From assembly GCF_947493765.1 (NCBI RefSeq), contig NZ_CANLSZ010000003.1, positions 1-64,000 of the forward strand: a DNA stretch of 64,000 nt. Reading direction: 5' to 3'. Shown here in pieces: positions 61,099-64,000 of the stretch (positions are counted from its first letter, which is position 1; every line of letters begins with the position of its first letter). The notes under the pieces are model-generated. The model was given only the letters and a program-made list of their open reading frames with translations, searched no databases and was not told where the DNA came from. The position numbers and the translations under genes were made by a program. This DNA is from an uncultured Arthrobacter sp. GTDB lineage: Bacteria > Actinomycetota > Actinomycetes > Actinomycetales > Micrococcaceae.

Positions 61099-61971
61099 GT
61101 GAGATCGCAGGACCGAACCGGTAGCAGGAGCGTCAGGATCGCGAAGATCTCCAGCATCTCGCTGGCCGGCGCTCTCCTACTGAGTGGTTGCTCGGCAGAG
61201 GCCCAGAAGGGCTGGCTGCCGGCAGACCGCGACAACACCAACCACACCGGTCTCGTGACCGACCTCTGGGTGAATTCCTGGATCGCCGCGACGATCGTCG
61301 GACTCATCACCTGGGGTCTGATCATCTGGTGCATGGTCGCCTACCGCCGGCGCAAGAACGACACGGGATACCCGCGCCAGATCAGCTACAACCTGCCCCT
61401 CGAGGTCTTCTACCTGACGATCCCGGTCTTCATGGTGCTGGTGTTCTTCTACTTCACGGAACGTGACATCGCCACGATCGATGCCCGCGTGGACGACCCG
61501 GACGTGGTCGTCGATGTGCGCGGCAAGCAGTGGTCCTGGGACTTCAACTACGTGAAGGAGGACAAGTACTCCACCGGAGTGCAGGCCAACCTGAACGGCG
61601 AGGAGGGAGTCCCCGACAATCTCCCCACCCTCTACCTCCCGGTCAACCGGTCGGTCGAGCTGCAGCTCAACGCCCGCGACGTCCAGCACTCCTTCTTCGT
61701 GCCGGCGTTCCTGCAGAAGCGTGACCTGTACCCGGGCCGCACCAACTACATCAACCTGACCCCCACGAAGGAAGGCACCTTCGCAGGCAAGTGTGCCGAA
61801 CTGTGCGGTCAGTACCACTCGGAGATGCTGTTCAACGTCGAGGTGGTCTCCCAGGCCGAGTTCGACGCACAGATGGCACAACTCGAGGACGGCCAGCTCG
61901 GAGACGAGTACGACCGCGACTCCTACCCGGATGATGATCCCGACACCGACCCAGCCAGGAGCAGCAGCTGA
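61099..61971 (+). CDS. ctaC: Cytochrome c oxidase subunit II (CuA lipoprotein)
   Basis: Accepts electrons from the bcc complex and passes them through CuA to heme a. The 290-aa protein has a lipobox LLLSGC (Cys31), two transmembrane helices (about 55-80 and 100-125), and the CuA site [12 protein letters not shown] with Cys232, Cys236, His240 and Met243. GTG 61099 has AAGGAAGG seven bases upstream, better than the longer frame. The stop overlaps ctaD (TGATG). Confidence 0.96.
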   Translation: MRSQDRTGSRSVRIAKISSISLAGALLLSGCSAEAQKGWLPADRDNTNHTGLVTDLWVNSWIAATIVGLITWGLIIWCMVAYRRRKNDTGYPRQISYNLPLEVFYLTIPVFMVLVFFYFTERDIATIDARVDDPDVVVDVRGKQWSWDFNYVKEDKYSTGVQANLNGEEGVPDNLPTLYLPVNRSVELQLNARDVQHSFFVPAFLQKRDLYPGRTNYINLTPTKEGTFAGKCAELCGQYHSEMLFNVEVVSQAEFDAQMAQLEDGQLGDEYDRDSYPDDDPDTDPARSSS

Positions 61972-63698
61972 TGTCCACCTTCGAATACACCCTCGAGGAA
62001 GCCGGCACCGTCGCCGCTCCACGTGTTGTTCCGAGGTCCAAGGGACGCATCGTCGTCAACTGGATCACGTCGACCGACCACAAGACCATCGGGTACATGT
62101 ACCTGATCGCGTCCTTCGTCTTCTTCTGTTTCGCCGGGGTCATGGCGCTGATCATCCGGGCCGAGCTGTTCGAGCCCGGCATGCAGATCCTGCAGACCAA
62201 GGAGCAGTACAACCAGCTCTTCACGATGCACGGCACCGTGATGCTCCTGATGTTCGCCACCCCGCTGTTCGCAGGCTTCGCGAACGTCATCATGCCCCTG
62301 CAGATCGGTGCCCCCGACGTCGCCTTCCCGCGGCTCAACGCCCTGGCGTTCTGGTTCTTCCTGTTCGGCAGCACGATCGCGGTGTCCGGCTTCATCACGC
62401 CACAGGGCGCCGCGTCGTTCGGCTGGTTCGCCTATGCACCGCTGTCCAGCACCACCTTCTCCCCGGGCGTGGGCGGGGACCTCTGGGTCTTCGGTCTGGC
62501 CCTGTCCGGCTTCGGGACCATCCTCGGCTCGGTCAACTTCATCACGACCATCATCTGTCTGCGTGCTCCCGGCATGACCATGTGGCGGATGCCGATCTTC
62601 ACCTGGAACACGCTCATCACCGGCATCCTCGTGCTGATGGCCTTCCCGCCCCTCGCCGCGGCCCTGTTCGCCCTGGGAGCCGACCGTCGGTTCGGTGCCC
62701 ACATCTTCGACCCGGAAGCCGGTGGGGCGATCCTCTGGCAGCACCTCTTCTGGTTCTTCGGGCACCCCGAGGTCTACATCATCGCGCTGCCCTTCTTCGG
62801 CATCGTCTCCGAGATCTTCCCGGTCTTCAGCCGGAAGCCGATCTTCGGCTACAAGGGCATCGTCTTCGCGACCATCGCGATCGCCGCGCTCTCGGTCACC
62901 GTCTGGGCCCATCACATGTACGTCACCGGAGCGGTTCTGCTGCCGTTCTTCGCCTTCATGACCATGCTGATCGCGGTGCCCACCGGGGTGAAGTTCTTCA
63001 ACTGGATCGGCACCATGTGGCGAGGGTCGATCACTTTCGAGACGCCCATGCTCTGGAGCATCGGCTTCCTGGTGACCTTCCTCTTCGGCGGGCTGACCGG
63101 CATCATCCTGGCGTCGCCGCCGCTGGACTTCCACGTCTCGGACACCTACTTCGTGGTTGCCCACTTCCACTACGTGGTCTTCGGCACCGTGGTCTTCGCG
63201 ATGTTCGCCGGATTCTACTTCTGGTGGCCGAAGTTCACGGGCAAGATGCTCAACGAGCGGCTCGGGAAGATCCACTTCTGGATGCTCTTCCTCGGGTTCC
63301 ACGCCACATTCCTGATCCAGCACTGGCTCGGCGTGGACGGTATGCCCCGCCGCTACGCGGACTACCTGCCCGAGGACGGGTGGACCGCCATGAACCAGTT
63401 CTCCACCGTGGGATCGTTCGTGCTCGGCGCCTCGATGATCCCGTTCTTCTGGAACGTGTACATCACCTGGCGCACCGGTAAGAAGGTGGACGTGGACGAC
63501 CCGTGGGGCTTCGGAGCGTCCCTTGAGTGGGCCACCTCCTGCCCGCCACCACGGCACAACTTCACCTCCCTGCCGCGCATCCGCTCGGAGCGCCCGGCAC
63601 TCGACCTGCACCACCCGGAGCTGCAGCAGACCCACACTCCCGATGAGAGTGCTGCGGGCTTCATGGGGGCGGCCGACCGACAGGACACCAACGCGTGA
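61971..63698 (+). CDS. ctaD: Cytochrome c oxidase subunit I
   Basis: Proton-pumping catalytic subunit of aa3 oxidase, 575 aa with about twelve membrane helices. Heme and CuB ligands are visible in [22 protein letters not shown] and HFHYVVF. The C-terminus ends in a hydrophilic tail. It overlaps ctaC and ctaF, so the three subunits are coupled. Confidence 0.97.
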   Translation: MSTFEYTLEEAGTVAAPRVVPRSKGRIVVNWITSTDHKTIGYMYLIASFVFFCFAGVMALIIRAELFEPGMQILQTKEQYNQLFTMHGTVMLLMFATPLFAGFANVIMPLQIGAPDVAFPRLNALAFWFFLFGSTIAVSGFITPQGAASFGWFAYAPLSSTTFSPGVGGDLWVFGLALSGFGTILGSVNFITTIICLRAPGMTMWRMPIFTWNTLITGILVLMAFPPLAAALFALGADRRFGAHIFDPEAGGAILWQHLFWFFGHPEVYIIALPFFGIVSEIFPVFSRKPIFGYKGIVFATIAIAALSVTVWAHHMYVTGAVLLPFFAFMTMLIAVPTGVKFFNWIGTMWRGSITFETPMLWSIGFLVTFLFGGLTGIILASPPLDFHVSDTYFVVAHFHYVVFGTVVFAMFAGFYFWWPKFTGKMLNERLGKIHFWMLFLGFHATFLIQHWLGVDGMPRRYADYLPEDGWTAMNQFSTVGSFVLGASMIPFFWNVYITWRTGKKVDVDDPWGFGASLEWATSCPPPRHNFTSLPRIRSERPALDLHHPELQQTHTPDESAAGFMGAADRQDTNA

Positions 63699-64000
63699 AA
63701 ATCGAGACGAAGCTCTTCACCTACCTCACCCCGTTCTTCTTCCTGGTCGGGACCGTGTACGGCGTCCTCGTCGAGTGGCAGGAGCCCGTGGGGTTCCTGG
63801 CCCTGTACCTGTCGGGCGGACTGTCGGGCATGATCGGGTTCTATCTCGGGTTCACGGGCAACCGGGTGGGACTGCGCCCGGAGGACCGCCTCGATGCCGA
63901 GATCCACGAGGGCTCCGGCGAACAGGGGCACTTCAGCCCGTGGAGCTGGTGGCCCCTGGCCCTGTCCCTCGCCGCTGCCACGGGTTTCCTCGGTCTGGCC
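63695..64000 (+). CDS. ctaF: Cytochrome c oxidase subunit IV, actinobacterial type (partial at window end)
   Basis: GTG 63695 overlaps the ctaD stop. The 102 visible codons read [16 protein letters not shown] and contain two membrane segments, a loop with [18 protein letters not shown], and [16 protein letters not shown] at the end. This matches the small actinobacterial subunit IV of the bcc-aa3 supercomplex. The gene is cut by the end of the window; a few tens of codons are missing. Confidence 0.9.
   Translation, partial: MKIETKLFTYLTPFFFLVGTVYGVLVEWQEPVGFLALYLSGGLSGMIGFYLGFTGNRVGLRPEDRLDAEIHEGSGEQGHFSPWSWWPLALSLAAATGFLGLA

Overview
This is a high-GC actinobacterial chromosome segment, most likely from the Micrococcales and probably near Arthrobacter, Citricoccus or Kocuria; the genus cannot be fixed from this window. 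Support comes from the strong G/C third-position bias, frequent GTG and TTG starts, actinobacterial families (mIHF, helicase-degenerate PriA, DUF3043, DUF3097, the CtaC-CtaD-CtaF oxidase subunits) and a gene order that in several blocks matches Mycobacterium tuberculosis (pyrR-B-C-membrane protein-carA-carB-pyrF-mihF-gmk-rpoZ-coaBC-metK; hrcA-dnaJ-rsmE-phoH-ybeY-CNNM-era; recO-uppS).

Layout. 1-1650: a short, visibly lower-GC accessory segment with the tail of an unknown gene, a hairpin, and a two-gene minus-strand cassette (a HEPN-fold protein with an R-x4-H motif, then a protein with a beta-barrel-like N-terminus and an NTF2-like C-terminus), bracketed by similar imperfect palindromes. 1836-10823: the de novo pyrimidine operon behind a PyrR-binding RNA element. 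10850-16973: nucleoid, GMP, RNA polymerase omega, CoA, SAM and PriA genes. 17071-20156: a minus-strand operon of aldo/keto reductase, alpha/beta hydrolase, GT4 glycosyltransferase and a small unknown protein. 20199-25518: a SorC/DeoR-type regulator facing glpD-glpF-glpK. 25599-29191: a leader-peptide attenuator, leuS and degV. 29275-34299: comEA, comEC and holA. 34451-38798: rpsT, an unpaired MazF/PemK-like protein, lepA and hemW. 38859-50310: two DUF genes on the minus strand, CIRCE-controlled hrcA-dnaJ-rsmE, a GerMN lipoprotein-like protein, phoH-ybeY-CNNM-era and an LCP-family gene. 50410-58833: an M13 peptidase, leuA with a leaderless leader peptide, recO-uppS, a lipase-like hydrolase, pyrD and DUF3043. 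58986-64000: an M20 peptidase, erpA, then ctaC-ctaD-ctaF of the aa3 oxidase, cut by the window end.

How it works together. Carbamoyl phosphate synthase, ATCase, dihydroorotase and OMP decarboxylase are in one translationally coupled operon, and pyrD lies alone at 57037. Glycerol uptake (GlpF), phosphorylation (GlpK) and oxidation (GlpD) form one pathway beside a probable regulator. Leucine supply (leuA) and use (leuS) each sit behind a short Leu-containing leader peptide.

The most striking pattern not explained by gene content is a repeated promoter geometry. At least a dozen genes have a TANNNT-like hexamer, then six or seven bases, then directly the ATG/GTG, the arrangement expected for leaderless mRNAs. 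No tRNA, rRNA, CRISPR array, insertion sequence or prophage gene was found. Most intergenic gaps are short; the larger ones hold the regulatory elements, hairpins and small tandem repeats listed below.
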